64,000 bases of DNA from [Mycobacterium] fortunisiensis (GCF_019050325.1 NZ_VOMB01000021.1:62001-126000); one strand, 5' to 3'; shown: positions 9,330-17,755, numbered from the stretch's first letter. The notes: a model not told the origin generated them from the sequence alone. A program made the numbers and translations.

Positions 9330-10213
9330 GGCACGAACTCGACTTTCGACAGCTTGATCTGATCACCTTCGCGGACCAGGTCGACGGCCACCCGCCAGGG
9401 CCGCGGTTGCTTGTTGGCACCCGTGGCGTTGGTGACCTGGGTGTTCACCGACACCAACGCGGTGGCGGTGTTCTCGGTCATGGTGTCCACGGCGGCGGCG
9501 GTCACCTTCGCCTCCGTGACCACCTTCGCGTCGCGGGACAACTTCACGAAGTCTTTCGACTGCGCTTCGAAGTCCTCCCGAAACTCGCCGGTCGAGTTGT
9601 CGAGGATGTTCTTGACCGCGTCTTCGACGTGATTGAAGTCCAGCGACATGAGCGTCACCACGGTTTGGCGGGCCGCGGCGGTGTATTCACTCACCAATTG
9701 CTGACGATGTTGCTCTTGCCGGTGATGCCAGATCATCCAGCCGCTCGCCGCGAGCAGGCCCGCGATGACAATGAGGGTGAGGCAGCTCGCCAGCACTTTC
9801 CAGAACAGCCGCGACGCCCGCGGCAGCCGGAGCCGGCGCCACGAGCGCGATGGCTTGGCCTCACCAGCTTCTCCCTCGGCGACAGCGGCCTCTTCGGCGT
9901 CGAAGTCGAGGACCGGCGCGTCCAGCTCTACCGCGGTGGAATCGGTGATCTCAGCAGACTCGGATTCGTTGACGGTGTCGCTGTCAGGCTCGCCGTCGGC
10001 CACGCCTTCCGGTTCGGTAGCCGCCTCGCTGGCCTCGCTACGCAACCTGATGGCGCGAGCCCTGGCCCGGGCGGCTGCCGCCACGGCCTCGGCCTCGGCG
10101 GCCTCGGCTTCGGCCAGTTCGGCCAGCTCCAGGGCATCCTCGGTGGAATCACCGGGCGATGCGTCAACTTCGCTAGTATCGAGTACCGGCGACGAAGGCT
10201 TGCGGGACGGCAT
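9326..10213 (-). CDS. Mce-associated membrane protein (first of pair)
   Basis: This 295-residue protein has an N-terminal cytoplasmic region with an Ala/Glu-rich, probably helical stretch at residues 25-60 and further acidic low complexity. A single transmembrane helix follows near residues 137-160 (LASCLTLIVIAGLLAASGW). The exported domain (EYTAAARQTVVTLMSLDFNH onward) matches Mce-associated proteins. It is the first gene of a two-gene unit, with an imperfect GAGAAT-type repeat 35 bases upstream of the ATG. It is likely a partner of the mce operon product in the membrane. The A/E-rich N-terminus could extend as a coiled coil. Confidence 0.88.
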   Translation of the reverse strand: MPSRKPSSPVLDTSEVDASPGDSTEDALELAELAEAEAAEAEAVAAAARARARAIRLRSEASEAATEPEGVADGEPDSDTVNESESAEITDSTAVELDAPVLDFDAEEAAVAEGEAGEAKPSRSWRRLRLPRASRLFWKVLASCLTLIVIAGLLAASGWMIWHHRQEQHRQQLVSEYTAAARQTVVTLMSLDFNHVEDAVKNILDNSTGEFREDFEAQSKDFVKLSRDAKVVTEAKVTAAAVDTMTENTATALVSVNTQVTNATGANKQPRPWRVAVDLVREGDQIKLSKVEFVP

Positions 10214-10247
10214 GCCGACCTCCTGTCCGTTCAGCAGCCTGCTTAAC

Positions 10248-10262
10248 GAGAATTACGTTATC
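10248..10262. promoter_or_regulatory. GAGAAT-type operator upstream of Mce-associated genes
   Basis: GAGAATTACGTTATC matches the island's repeated GAGAAT-N3-ATTCTC motif at 10 of 12 fixed positions. It lies just upstream of the Mce-associated pair and is embedded in a TAACG...CGTTA inverted repeat. Confidence 0.5.
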
Positions 10263-10361
10263 AGTTTGCGGTAGTGACCCGAGAGTACATCATCAACAGC
10301 AGGCACTTAAACGGTCATTTAGCTGCGGAAATGGTGTTTACGCCCTGTGCGCTCTCGGCCG

Positions 10362-11849
10362 TTACTTGCCGCCGACCGACGCTACCCTGGCCTCAAGCTG
10401 GTTCTTCATCACCTTGCCGGTGGCGTTGAGCGGCAGTTCGTCGAGGAACTCGACCGACCGGGGCACCTTGTAGCCAGCCATGCGTTCACGCGCCCAATTG
10501 ATCAGCTCTTCGGCGGTGACCGACGGGGCCCCGGGCTCATCGCGGAGCACGATGAAGACCTTGCCGACCTGCCCCATCCGCTCATCGGGGACCCCGATCA
10601 CGGCCACCTGCGCGACCGCCGGATGCTCCAGCAGGTAGCCCTCGATCTCAGCCGGGTAGGCGTTGAAGCCACCGACGATGAACATGTCTTTCTTGCGTCC
10701 GACGATCCGTAACCGACCGGACTCGGTGAACTCACCGAGATCTCCGGTGTGCAGCCAGCCATCCTCGTCGATCGCCTCGGCGGTGGCCGCGGCATCGTCG
10801 AGATAGCCCTGCATCACGTTGTATCCCCGGACCAGAACCTCGCTGTCGTCGGCGATGCGGACCTCGACGTCCCGGCACGGGACGCCGGCCGTGGTCGCCA
10901 CGTCCTCGGCAGTGTCGCCCGGTCGAGACAACGTCACGTTGCCCGCCTCGGTGAGGCCGTAGCCGGTCATCAACGTCTGGAACGGCAGTTCCTCTCGGAT
11001 GCGTCGCACCAGTTCCACCGGAATGTCGGCGGCCCCGGTCACCCCGGCACGCAGCGTCGCCAAGCGGTTGCGATCGGTGACGGCCAGCAGCGAGTGATAC
11101 AGCGTCGGGGGGCCGGGCAGCATCGTGACGCGTTCCCGCTCGATCAGTTCCACGACCCGATCGACGTCGAACACCGCGACCGGCAGCATCGTCGCGCCAC
11201 GCAAGAAGGAGGCCACCAAGCCGGCTTTGAGGCCGAAGGTGTGGAAGTACGGGTTGATCATCAGATAGCGATCGCCCTCGCGCAGATCCGCCAGCGTCGC
11301 CCACTCCTCATAGGCTCGCAGCGTCTGGCGATGGTTCATCATCGCGCCCTTGGGCCGGCCGGTGGTACCCGACGTGAAGATGACATCGGCGACGTCGGTG
11401 GGCTCCACATCACGGGTGAGCGGTGACCCGCTGCCGAGGAAATCCGACTTCAGATCGATTGTCGGGACGTCGAGCTGAGTCGGCGAGAAGGCGAAATCCT
11501 GTCCGAGGAAACCTCTTTGGACCATCACCGCCTTGGCGCCACTGCGCGCGACGACATCGGCTGCCTCATCGGTCTTGAACCGCGTGTTGACCGGAACCAG
11601 GATTCCGCCGGCGGTCATGATCCCGAACGCCGAGATGATCCACTCGGCCGAGTTGGGAGCCCAGACCGCGACCCGGTCCCCCTTGTCGACGCCGAACTCG
11701 GCGAACGCACCCGCGGCCCTGCGGATGCGCTCGACGAGTTCGGTGAAAGTCAAGCGCAGCGGACCGTCGATGACAGCCTCGGCGTCGCCGAAACGGTCCG
11801 CTGCGCTCAAGACCATCTCGGGGATGGTCTGCCAATTCGGGTTTGTCAC
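10362..11849 (-). CDS. Acyl-CoA synthetase (FadD3-like)
   Basis: This 495-residue AMP-forming ligase converts a carboxylic acid, ATP and CoA to an acyl-CoA. The AMP-binding P-loop TSGTTGRPKG is near residues 159-168, the YGLTEAG motif near 302, the TGDLGEF motif near 375, and the hinge and K-containing C-terminus (ATGKVMKNQL) near 480. The overall sequence resembles FadD3, which activates the steroid-derived HIP acid in mycobacteria. The substrate here is unproven. The GTG start overlaps the amidohydrolase stop by four bases, so the two form an operon controlled from the site at 13059. Confidence 0.88.
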   Translation of the reverse strand: MTNPNWQTIPEMVLSAADRFGDAEAVIDGPLRLTFTELVERIRRAAGAFAEFGVDKGDRVAVWAPNSAEWIISAFGIMTAGGILVPVNTRFKTDEAADVVARSGAKAVMVQRGFLGQDFAFSPTQLDVPTIDLKSDFLGSGSPLTRDVEPTDVADVIFTSGTTGRPKGAMMNHRQTLRAYEEWATLADLREGDRYLMINPYFHTFGLKAGLVASFLRGATMLPVAVFDVDRVVELIERERVTMLPGPPTLYHSLLAVTDRNRLATLRAGVTGAADIPVELVRRIREELPFQTLMTGYGLTEAGNVTLSRPGDTAEDVATTAGVPCRDVEVRIADDSEVLVRGYNVMQGYLDDAAATAEAIDEDGWLHTGDLGEFTESGRLRIVGRKKDMFIVGGFNAYPAEIEGYLLEHPAVAQVAVIGVPDERMGQVGKVFIVLRDEPGAPSVTAEELINWARERMAGYKVPRSVEFLDELPLNATGKVMKNQLEARVASVGGK

Positions 11850-13036
11850 AGGGTGACGAGGCGACCCAGGTTGCCACCCATGATCTTGGCCTGATCCTCG
11901 ACGGACAGGTGCTCGAGCGCGGTGACGTAGTGGGTCGGCTCGGCCAGGCCCTCAGGGTGCGGCCAGTCCGACCCGTAGAGCACCTGGTCTACACCGATCA
12001 GGTTGATCAGGTCGTCGATGCCCTCCTCGTAGAACGGGCTGACGTAGATCCGGTTCTTGATCTCCTCGATCGGGTTGCCCAGGAAGGCCTCGGGGGCCTT
12101 CTTGAACACCTCGGCCATCGAGTCCAGCAGCGGGAACATCCACTTCGATCCGGCCTCGACGATGCCCACCTTGAGCTTCGGGTGGCGGAACAACGCGCCG
12201 TGGATCACCCAGGAGCCCACCGCGTCCTGGATCGGGCGCCATTCGTTGAGGATGTTCATCGCGTTGGTCTGGAACGGCAGCATCTCCTGCACCGTGCCGT
12301 CCCACTCCGAGGTGTAGCGCGAGTAACCGCTGTCAGACGAGTGCATGCCGACGAACACGTCGTACTCGACGCAACGCTCCCAGAACGGGTCGAACTCGGG
12401 CAGCGCGAACGAACGCGGACCACGGAAGCCGGGCACCGGGGCCGGGCGGATCAAGATGGCGCGGGCACCGCGCTTGACGCACCACTCCAGTTCCTCGATC
12501 GCCTTCTCCACGATCGGCAGGGTGATCACCGGGGTGGTGAAGATGCGGTTCTGGTAGTTGAAGCCCCACACCTCGTCCAGCCACTGGTTCAGCGAGTGGA
12601 TGATGACGTGGATGGCGACCGGATTGTCGCGCAGCCGCTCCTCGATGAGGCTGGCCAGCGTCGGGAACATCAGGGAGCGGTCGACGCCCAGCTCGTTCAT
12701 CAGCTCCAGGCGCGGCTCCGGCTCGAAGAACGCCGGGATGGACCGCATCGGCTCACCGAACAGTTCCCGCTTGCTCTTGCCGTCGGGGTTACCGAACTTG
12801 AAGTATTCCTCCCAGGCGCCCGGCTTGGCGACATGCGAGAACGTCGGGTTCGGGATGTAGTTGCTGATGTGGCCGTCGATCGCGATCTTGGTGCGGCCGT
12901 TGACCTCGACGTACTGGACGATGTCCTTGTACTCCTTGGGGAGGTACTTGGTCATCGCCTCCGGCGGCTCGTACAGGTGGTTGTCCGCGTCGAACAGCGG
13001 AAACGGAATGTCGACCCTATGCGACAGTTGTCCCAT
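11846..13036 (-). CDS. Amidohydrolase family (Amidohydro_2) metal-dependent protein
   Basis: This 396-residue TIM-barrel protein is of the ACMSD/amidohydrolase-2 group, whose members are hydrolases or non-oxidative decarboxylases. FDADNHLYEPPEAM near residue 15 has the D-x-H metal-binding pattern, GMHSSDSG near 230 follows it, and YGSDWPHPEGL near 355 carries the catalytic Asp. It has no signal peptide, so it is cytosolic. It starts at an ATG with AAAGGAG eight bases upstream, and is first in an operon with the FadD3-like ligase. It is one of three members of this family in the window. The reaction is unknown; ring-opened or beta-keto acid processing would fit the neighbours. Confidence 0.85.
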   Translation of the reverse strand: MGQLSHRVDIPFPLFDADNHLYEPPEAMTKYLPKEYKDIVQYVEVNGRTKIAIDGHISNYIPNPTFSHVAKPGAWEEYFKFGNPDGKSKRELFGEPMRSIPAFFEPEPRLELMNELGVDRSLMFPTLASLIEERLRDNPVAIHVIIHSLNQWLDEVWGFNYQNRIFTTPVITLPIVEKAIEELEWCVKRGARAILIRPAPVPGFRGPRSFALPEFDPFWERCVEYDVFVGMHSSDSGYSRYTSEWDGTVQEMLPFQTNAMNILNEWRPIQDAVGSWVIHGALFRHPKLKVGIVEAGSKWMFPLLDSMAEVFKKAPEAFLGNPIEEIKNRIYVSPFYEEGIDDLINLIGVDQVLYGSDWPHPEGLAEPTHYVTALEHLSVEDQAKIMGGNLGRLVTL

Positions 13037-13058
13037 GGAAAACTCCTTTGCAATTCAC

Positions 13059-13073
13059 GAGAATCATATTCTC
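13059..13073. promoter_or_regulatory. Perfect GAGAAT-N3-ATTCTC operator
   Basis: GAGAATCATATTCTC is a perfect inverted repeat with a 3-base centre, 23 bases upstream of the amidohydrolase ATG and just beyond its ribosome site. It is the best-conserved copy, together with the one at 58079. Confidence 0.7.
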
Positions 13074-13107
13074 ACTTGGTAGCTGCCGCAATGCCTGACC
13101 TACCCGG

Positions 13108-14649
13108 TCACCTGGTAGTTGCGGCAATCTCCTGCCGGATGACGAACTTCTGCACCTTGCCGCTGGCCGTCCGGGGAAAGTCTTGGGCAAGATGTAGCTC
13201 TTCCGGCCATTTCTGTCGGGCCACCCCATTGGCCTCGAAATGTGCCCGCACCTGCTCGAGAGTGGGCATCGCGCCGCCGTCGCGCACCCGCACGACGGCC
13301 GCCACCCGCTCCCCCAGGCGCGCGTCCGGGGCGGCCACCACGATCGCCTCGATCACGTCCGCCAGGCCCAGCAGCACCTCCTCGACCTCCAGTGCGCTGA
13401 TGTTCTCGCCGCCGCGGATGATGAGGTCGGTGGTGCGATCGGTGATGGTGAGATACCCGTCGTCGTCGAGCACCCCGATGTCACCGGTGCGGTACCAGCC
13501 GTCGGCGTCGAAATGCTTTGCGGTGAGGGCGTCGTCGATGTAGCCCAGGCACAGATCCGGTCCGCGGCTGAAGATCTCGCCATCGGGCCCGAGCCGGATC
13601 TCCACCCCGGGGCGGGGGTTGCCGTCGGTGAACAACCGCTTGGCCTCCGGGGCGCCGGCGCCCGATCCGGTGATCGACGGGTGTTCGGTGCTGCCATACG
13701 AACGGAACACGAACAGGCCCAGATCGGCCAGCCGCCGGGTGACGGCGGCCGGCACCGTGGAACCGCCGAGCCCGACCGTGGTGAACCGGGCCAGGTGACG
13801 CTCGTCGAAGTCGGGATGGTCCATCAGGCTGGTGACGAAGTAGGGCGGACCCCCGCCGATCGACAACTCCTCGTGCTCGATCAGCTCCAGCACCTTGCCC
13901 GGGTCCCATACGTCGCACAGATCGATCGGGGCGCCTTCCAGCACCGGGATGAGGAACGCGCCGAGCATGCCGATGAAATGTCCGACCGGCGTGGCGGTGA
14001 GTTGACGGCCCCGGTCCGGCGGGTAGTTCTCCAGGAGTTGGCGGGTCTCGAAGCCCAGCGTCTGATGGCTGTGGACGACGCCCTTGGGCTCCCGGGTGGT
14101 TCCCGACGTGAACGCGATCAGTGCGGGGGCGGCCGGGTCGGTGGTCAGCGTGCCACTCATCGGCTCGTCGGCGAGCAGATCGTCGAAGCTGCTTTGGCCG
14201 ACCAGTCCGACGATCGGCACGTCGGCACACAGGTCCGGCTGGAATTGCATGCGGCCGAACTGCTCGGTGGTGAGGAACACCTTCGGTTTCGCGGCCGCCA
14301 TGATGTGGCCGAGCTCCCGGCGCCCGTAGAAGTGCACGATCGGCACCGTCACCGCGCCCAGGAAGGCCGAGGCCCAGAACGCGACCGCGGCCTCCATCCA
14401 GTTCGGCAACTGCAGCGCCACCACATCGCCGGGTCCGACGCCGCGATCGCGCAGACCCGCCGCCAGCCGCCGCGCGCTGTGCTCGACCTCGCCGAAGGTG
14501 CCTCGATACGGACGCATCGAGGAGTGCACGTAGAACCCGGCGTCGGGGCTGGCGGCCAGCCCGTCGGCCAGCATCTGGCCCAAGGTTTCGGGCCGCCACC
14601 AGCCTTCTTCGACGTACCGTTTGGTCAGCTCAACGGGGATGTCGCGCAC
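13108..14649 (-). CDS. Acyl-CoA synthetase (AMP-forming)
   Basis: This 513-residue cytosolic acyl-CoA ligase has FTSGTTREPKG near residues 179-189, a P-loop with Arg where Gly is usual. It also has RSYGSTEHPS near 320, the GDIGVLDDDGY motif near 392, the RGGENIS hinge near 415 and PRTASGKVQKF at the C-terminus. I put the start at GTG 14649: no ribosome site is visible, but a -10-like TAACAT ends exactly seven bases before it, which fits a leaderless transcript. It is divergent from the enoyl-CoA hydratase across a 58-base gap full of GAGAAT half-sites, so the two are probably co-regulated. Longer in-frame starts would run antisense into that gene. Confidence 0.87.
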   Translation of the reverse strand: MRDIPVELTKRYVEEGWWRPETLGQMLADGLAASPDAGFYVHSSMRPYRGTFGEVEHSARRLAAGLRDRGVGPGDVVALQLPNWMEAAVAFWASAFLGAVTVPIVHFYGRRELGHIMAAAKPKVFLTTEQFGRMQFQPDLCADVPIVGLVGQSSFDDLLADEPMSGTLTTDPAAPALIAFTSGTTREPKGVVHSHQTLGFETRQLLENYPPDRGRQLTATPVGHFIGMLGAFLIPVLEGAPIDLCDVWDPGKVLELIEHEELSIGGGPPYFVTSLMDHPDFDERHLARFTTVGLGGSTVPAAVTRRLADLGLFVFRSYGSTEHPSITGSGAGAPEAKRLFTDGNPRPGVEIRLGPDGEIFSRGPDLCLGYIDDALTAKHFDADGWYRTGDIGVLDDDGYLTITDRTTDLIIRGGENISALEVEEVLLGLADVIEAIVVAAPDARLGERVAAVVRVRDGGAMPTLEQVRAHFEANGVARQKWPEELHLAQDFPRTASGKVQKFVIRQEIAATTR

Positions 14650-14661
14650 GATGGTGATGTT

Positions 14662-14689
14662 ATTCTCATCAAACGAGAATGCCAATCCC
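14662..14689. promoter_or_regulatory. GAGAAT half-sites between fadD and enoyl-CoA hydratase
   Basis: ATTCTC (14662-14667) and GAGAAT (14675-14680) face each other across seven bases. The second extends to GAGAATGCCAATCCC, a weak form of the 15-bp motif. The cluster overlaps the -10 of the leaderless fadD transcript. Confidence 0.5.
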
Positions 14690-14707
14690 GGAACTGGAGA
14701 ACGTTTG

Positions 14708-15424
14708 ATGGTCGACCTCGAAATCGACGGCGAACTGGCGATCATCACGATCGACCGGCCGCAGGCGCGCAACGCCATATCACTGGACACCATGGATGCG
14801 CTGAACAAGGCGCTGGACGGGGCCGCCGGGACGCGGGCACTGGTGATCACCGGCGGCGGCGACCGGGCTTTCGTCTCCGGGGGCGACCTCAAGGAGTTGG
14901 CCGCGCTGCGTACCGAGCTCGAGGCTTCCGAGATGGCGTGGCGGATGCGCACGATCTGCGACCGCATCGCCGGATTCGACGGACCGGTGATCGCCGCGCT
15001 CAACGGCCACGCGCTCGGCGGCGGGGCCGAGGTCGCGGTGGCCGCCGACATCCGGATCGCCGCCGACGACATCAAGATCGGCTTCAACCAGGTGGCGCTG
15101 GCGATCATGCCGGCCTGGGGCGGGGCCGAGCGGCTGGCCACGCTCGTGGGCCGCAGCCGGGCGCTGCTGTTGGCCGGAACCGGCCGGATCCTCACTGCCC
15201 GCGAGGCCGAGCAGGCCGGTCTCGTCGATCAGGTCGTGCCGCGTTCCGAGTTCGCCGAGACCTGGCGGACGGCGGCACAGTTGCTGGCCCGGCGTCAGGC
15301 CGGTGAGGTCAAACGGGTGATCAACGGCGTGCCCACCACCGAGGCCGTCTCGGCCTTCGCCCGGCTGTGGTGCTCCGACGAGCACTGGACCGCCGCCGAC
15401 AAGGTGATGAACAAGGGCAAGTAG
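14708..15424 (+). CDS. Enoyl-CoA hydratase/isomerase (crotonase family)
   Basis: This 238-residue cytosolic crotonase-fold enzyme hydrates or isomerises 2-enoyl-CoA. The CoA-binding ITGGGDRAFVSGGDLKEL is near residues 45-62, and the oxyanion-hole and catalytic region GHALGGGAEVAVAADIRIA is near 100-118. The MPAWGGAERLATLVGRSRA segment, where the second catalytic acid sits, is near 137-155. The ATG at 14708 has GGAGA eight bases upstream; the longer in-frame start at 14621 would overlap the divergent fadD. It is probably part of the beta-oxidation of whatever the neighbouring ligases activate. Confidence 0.88.
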   Translation: MVDLEIDGELAIITIDRPQARNAISLDTMDALNKALDGAAGTRALVITGGGDRAFVSGGDLKELAALRTELEASEMAWRMRTICDRIAGFDGPVIAALNGHALGGGAEVAVAADIRIAADDIKIGFNQVALAIMPAWGGAERLATLVGRSRALLLAGTGRILTAREAEQAGLVDQVVPRSEFAETWRTAAQLLARRQAGEVKRVINGVPTTEAVSAFARLWCSDEHWTAADKVMNKGK

Positions 15425-15438
15425 CCCACCCCCTCTCT

Positions 15439-15501
15439 CGCCGAAACGGCATTCCAGCAGCGAAAGTTCGAGTGCGGGCCTGCTGGAATGCCGTTTCGGC
15501 G
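15439..15501. terminator. Long perfect hairpin between convergent genes
   Basis: Two 22-base arms (15439-15460 and 15480-15501) are perfectly complementary around a 19-base loop. They sit between the convergent hydratase and VOC genes. There is no U tract, so this is either a bidirectional terminator or a palindromic repeat element. Confidence 0.65.
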
Positions 15502-15504
15502 CGG

Positions 15505-16030
15505 CTAGCCGCGGCCCAACTCGCGGACGGGATCGCTGCCGTCCCAGCCGGCGGCCTGCTCGTACACATAGGCGGCCATCCCGCCCGACGCCATCGGTGA
15601 GCTCCATGATCTCCACGATGGCGGCCCCGGTGGGCGGCTCGAAGTAGGAGAAGCGCACGCCCTCGTCGCCGCCGGACCACACCTGCGGCCACCCGGCCGC
15701 AGCGAGGTTGGCCATGGCCTGGTCGTAATCGGCTGCCCAGTACGCGAGTTGATGGAAACCGCCGGCCGGTGCGCTGTCCAGAAACTCGGTGAAGATGCTC
15801 GGCGCGTCATCGAGTTGTTGGATCAACTCGATCTGCACGTCACCGCTGTTGGACAGGGCGAGCGACAGCCGCACCTCGCAGGGCTCACCGCGGTAGGTCA
15901 CCCGCTGCGGCAGATCACGGATGACGAACCACGGGCCGACACCCATCTGCAGCCAGCGTGATATCGCGTCGTCCAAATCCGTGACGACATATCCGATCTG
16001 ACGGATCGCACCGGGCAGGATGTCGGCCAT
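15505..16030 (-). pseudogene. VOC (glyoxalase-fold) family protein with an apparent frameshift
   Basis: The first ~145 codons from the ATG at 16030 encode a glyoxalase/vicinal-oxygen-chelate domain. They begin with RQIGYVVTDLDDAISRW and continue through GGFHQLAYWAADYDQAM to PPTGAAIVEIMEL. The natural C-terminal end (AAYVYEQAAGWDGSDPVRELG, stop at 15505) lies in another frame. Removing one G from the G-rich run near 15581-15588 restores a continuous protein of about 175 residues. Uncorrected, the frame reads on antisense through the hydratase gene. It is either a recent frameshift or a sequencing error. The start looks leaderless (TAGGCT six bases before ATG). The likely role is an isomerase, epimerase or dioxygenase of CoA or lipid intermediates; unproven. 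Confidence 0.75.
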
Positions 16031-16065
16031 ACCGGAAGCCTACCGAGAGTGGGTTCTCACTAGAC

Positions 16066-16080
16066 GAGAATTGCATTTCC
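16066..16080. promoter_or_regulatory. GAGAAT-type operator between VOC and DUF35 genes
   Basis: GAGAATTGCATTTCC matches the repeated motif at 10 of 12 fixed positions. It lies between two divergent leaderless promoters, 36 bases from one start and 17 from the other. An extra TTCTC half-site is at 16054-16058. Confidence 0.55.
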
Positions 16081-16096
16081 GGTTATCGTCAGCGGC

Positions 16097-16528
16097 GTGT
16101 CAACACAGATTGCTCTGGCGCCCGAGATCTCAACCTGGCCCGACGAGAATCCCCAGCTGATCGGCAGCAAGTGCGGCAATTGCGGTGCCGCCGTCTTCCC
16201 GGTTCAGGACCACTGCCCCAAGTGCAGCAGTGCCGATACCGCCGAGGTGCTCCTGCCCCGGCGTGGCACCGTCGTCGCCTGGACCACGCAGGGGTTTCCG
16301 CCCGGCGCACCGTACGCCGGGCCGGCCGGCAAGGACTTCGTCCCGTTCGGCGTCGGCCTCGTCGAACTCGCCGACGACACCGGCCCGGTCATCCGCGTCG
16401 AGGGTCGGCTGACCGAAAACGACCCGGCCAAGCTGCAATTCGGCCAGGAAGTCGAACTCACCATGATCCCGTTCACCACCGATGAAGACGGCAACGAGGT
16501 TGTCACCTTCGCTTTCCAGCCCATCTAG
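16097..16528 (+). CDS. DUF35 OB-fold / zinc-ribbon protein
   Basis: This 143-residue protein has an N-terminal rubredoxin-like zinc ribbon (CGNCGAAVFPVQDHCPKC, four cysteines near residues 26-43). An OB-fold DUF35 domain follows. Stand-alone or fused DUF35 domains pair with thiolase-like enzymes: in steroid degradation the DUF35 part of ChsH2 forms the retro-aldolase with Ltp2. The next gene, 12 bases downstream, is exactly such a thiolase-like protein, so an aldolase or acyl-CoA lyase complex is likely. The GTG start is probably leaderless: TATCGT ends seven bases before it. Confidence 0.88.
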   Translation: MSTQIALAPEISTWPDENPQLIGSKCGNCGAAVFPVQDHCPKCSSADTAEVLLPRRGTVVAWTTQGFPPGAPYAGPAGKDFVPFGVGLVELADDTGPVIRVEGRLTENDPAKLQFGQEVELTMIPFTTDEDGNEVVTFAFQPI

Positions 16529-16540
16529 AAAGGCCAGGAC

Positions 16541-17686
16541 ATGAGCAACGATGTAGCCATCATCGGCGTCGGCCTGCACCCGTTCGGCCGCTTCGACAAG
16601 CCCGCCGTGCAGATGGGCGCCGAGGCCATCCGGCTGGCGCTGGCCGACGCCGGCGTGGAGTGGAAGGACATCCAGTTCGGCTTCGGCGGCAGCTACGAGG
16701 TGTCCAACCCGGACTCGGTCACCCGTCTGGTCGGGCTCACCGGAATCACGTTCACCAACGTGTTCAACGCCTGCGCCACCTCGGCCAGCGCCATCCAGCA
16801 GACCGCCGACACCATCCGCCTGGGCAAGTACGACATCGGCGTCGCCGTGGGCCTGGACAAGCACCCGCGCGGCGCGTTCACCGACGACCCGGCCAAGCTG
16901 GCCCTGCCGCAGTGGTACGCCCAGAACGGGCAGTTCGTCACCACGAAGTTCTTCGGTATGAAGGCCAACAAGTACATCCATGACCACAACATCAGCCAGG
17001 AAACCCTGGCCCGGGTGGCCAACAAGAACTTCCGCAACGGTGAGAAGAACCCGAATGCGTTCCGCCGCAAGCCGATCTCGGTCGAGGAGATCCTGGCCTC
17101 GCCCGCGCTGAATTACCCGCTGACCCAGTACATGTTCTGCGCCCCGGACGAGGGTGCCGCCGCGGTCATCATGTGCCGCGCCGACATCGCGCACAAGTTC
17201 ACCGACAAGCCGGTGTACGTGCGGGCCAGTGAGATCCGGACCCGGACGTTCGGGGCCTACGAGGTGCACGCCACCTCGGCGCCGCCGGAATCCGACGTGG
17301 CGCCGACGGTGTACGCCGCCAAGGCTGCCTACGAAATCGCCGGCATCGGGCCCGAGGATGTCGACATCGCCCAGCTGCAGGACACCGACGCCGGCGCCGA
17401 GGTGATCCACATGGCCGAGACCGGGCTGTGCAAGGACGGCGAGCAGGAGAAGCTGCTGGCCGAGGGCGCCACCGAGATCGGCGGCTCGATCCCGGTCAAC
17501 ACGGACGGCGGTCTGATCGCCAACGGCGAACCGATCGGGGCCTCGGGTCTACGCCAGATGCACGAGTTGGTCCGCCAGTTGCGTGGCGAGGCCGGCGAAC
17601 GTCAAGTGCCCGGCAACCCGCGGGTCGGCCTGGCTCAGGTCTACGGCGCTCCGGGCACGGCCTCGGCGACCATCCTCTCGCTCTGA
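16541..17686 (+). CDS. Thiolase-like lipid-transfer protein (Ltp2-type aldolase candidate)
   Basis: This 381-residue thiolase-superfamily protein of the SCP2-thiolase/Ltp group starts with VAIIGVGLHPFGRF. FNACATSASAIQQ near residues 74-86 includes the cysteine at the usual nucleophile position. GGLIANGEPIGASGLRQMHELVRQL lies near 325-350 and LAQVYGAPGTASATILSL ends the protein. Together with the DUF35 protein just upstream it probably forms a heteromeric enzyme that cleaves a beta-hydroxy-CoA by retro-aldol reaction, as Ltp2-ChsH2 does. A plain thiolase is the alternative. AGAAAGGCCAGGAC precedes the ATG. The transcript probably ends at the palindrome at 17696. Confidence 0.87.
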   Translation: MSNDVAIIGVGLHPFGRFDKPAVQMGAEAIRLALADAGVEWKDIQFGFGGSYEVSNPDSVTRLVGLTGITFTNVFNACATSASAIQQTADTIRLGKYDIGVAVGLDKHPRGAFTDDPAKLALPQWYAQNGQFVTTKFFGMKANKYIHDHNISQETLARVANKNFRNGEKNPNAFRRKPISVEEILASPALNYPLTQYMFCAPDEGAAAVIMCRADIAHKFTDKPVYVRASEIRTRTFGAYEVHATSAPPESDVAPTVYAAKAAYEIAGIGPEDVDIAQLQDTDAGAEVIHMAETGLCKDGEQEKLLAEGATEIGGSIPVNTDGGLIANGEPIGASGLRQMHELVRQLRGEAGERQVPGNPRVGLAQVYGAPGTASATILSL

Positions 17687-17695
17687 TTCACCTGT

Positions 17696-17755
17696 GCGAG
17701 CAGACGCGGAGGCACCCCGGACGGCAGGTTTTGGGGTGCTTTCGCGTCTTCTCGC
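17696..17755. repeat. REP-like intergenic palindrome, copy 1
   Basis: Two 23-base arms (17696-17718 and 17733-17755) pair at 20 of 23 positions, with two further G-U pairs possible. The left arm matches the left arm of the element at 44270 at 21 of 23 bases, so these are two copies of one repeat. It lies between convergent genes and may also terminate transcription. Confidence 0.65.

Noticed and set aside
13108..15195. N-terminal extension of the acyl-CoA synthetase to 695 residues
   Set aside because: The extra part is antisense to the crotonase gene; the leaderless GTG at 14649 gives a normal-length ligase.
14780..16030. A 416-residue VOC fusion protein
   Set aside because: Beyond residue ~145 the frame is antisense to the hydratase; the genuine C-terminus lies in another frame, so this is a frameshift read-through.
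16541..17686. Acetyl-CoA acetyltransferase as the function of the Ltp gene
   Set aside because: The sequence lacks the terminal C-x-G catalytic motif of degradative thiolases and is paired with DUF35, so a thiolase call would be over-specific.
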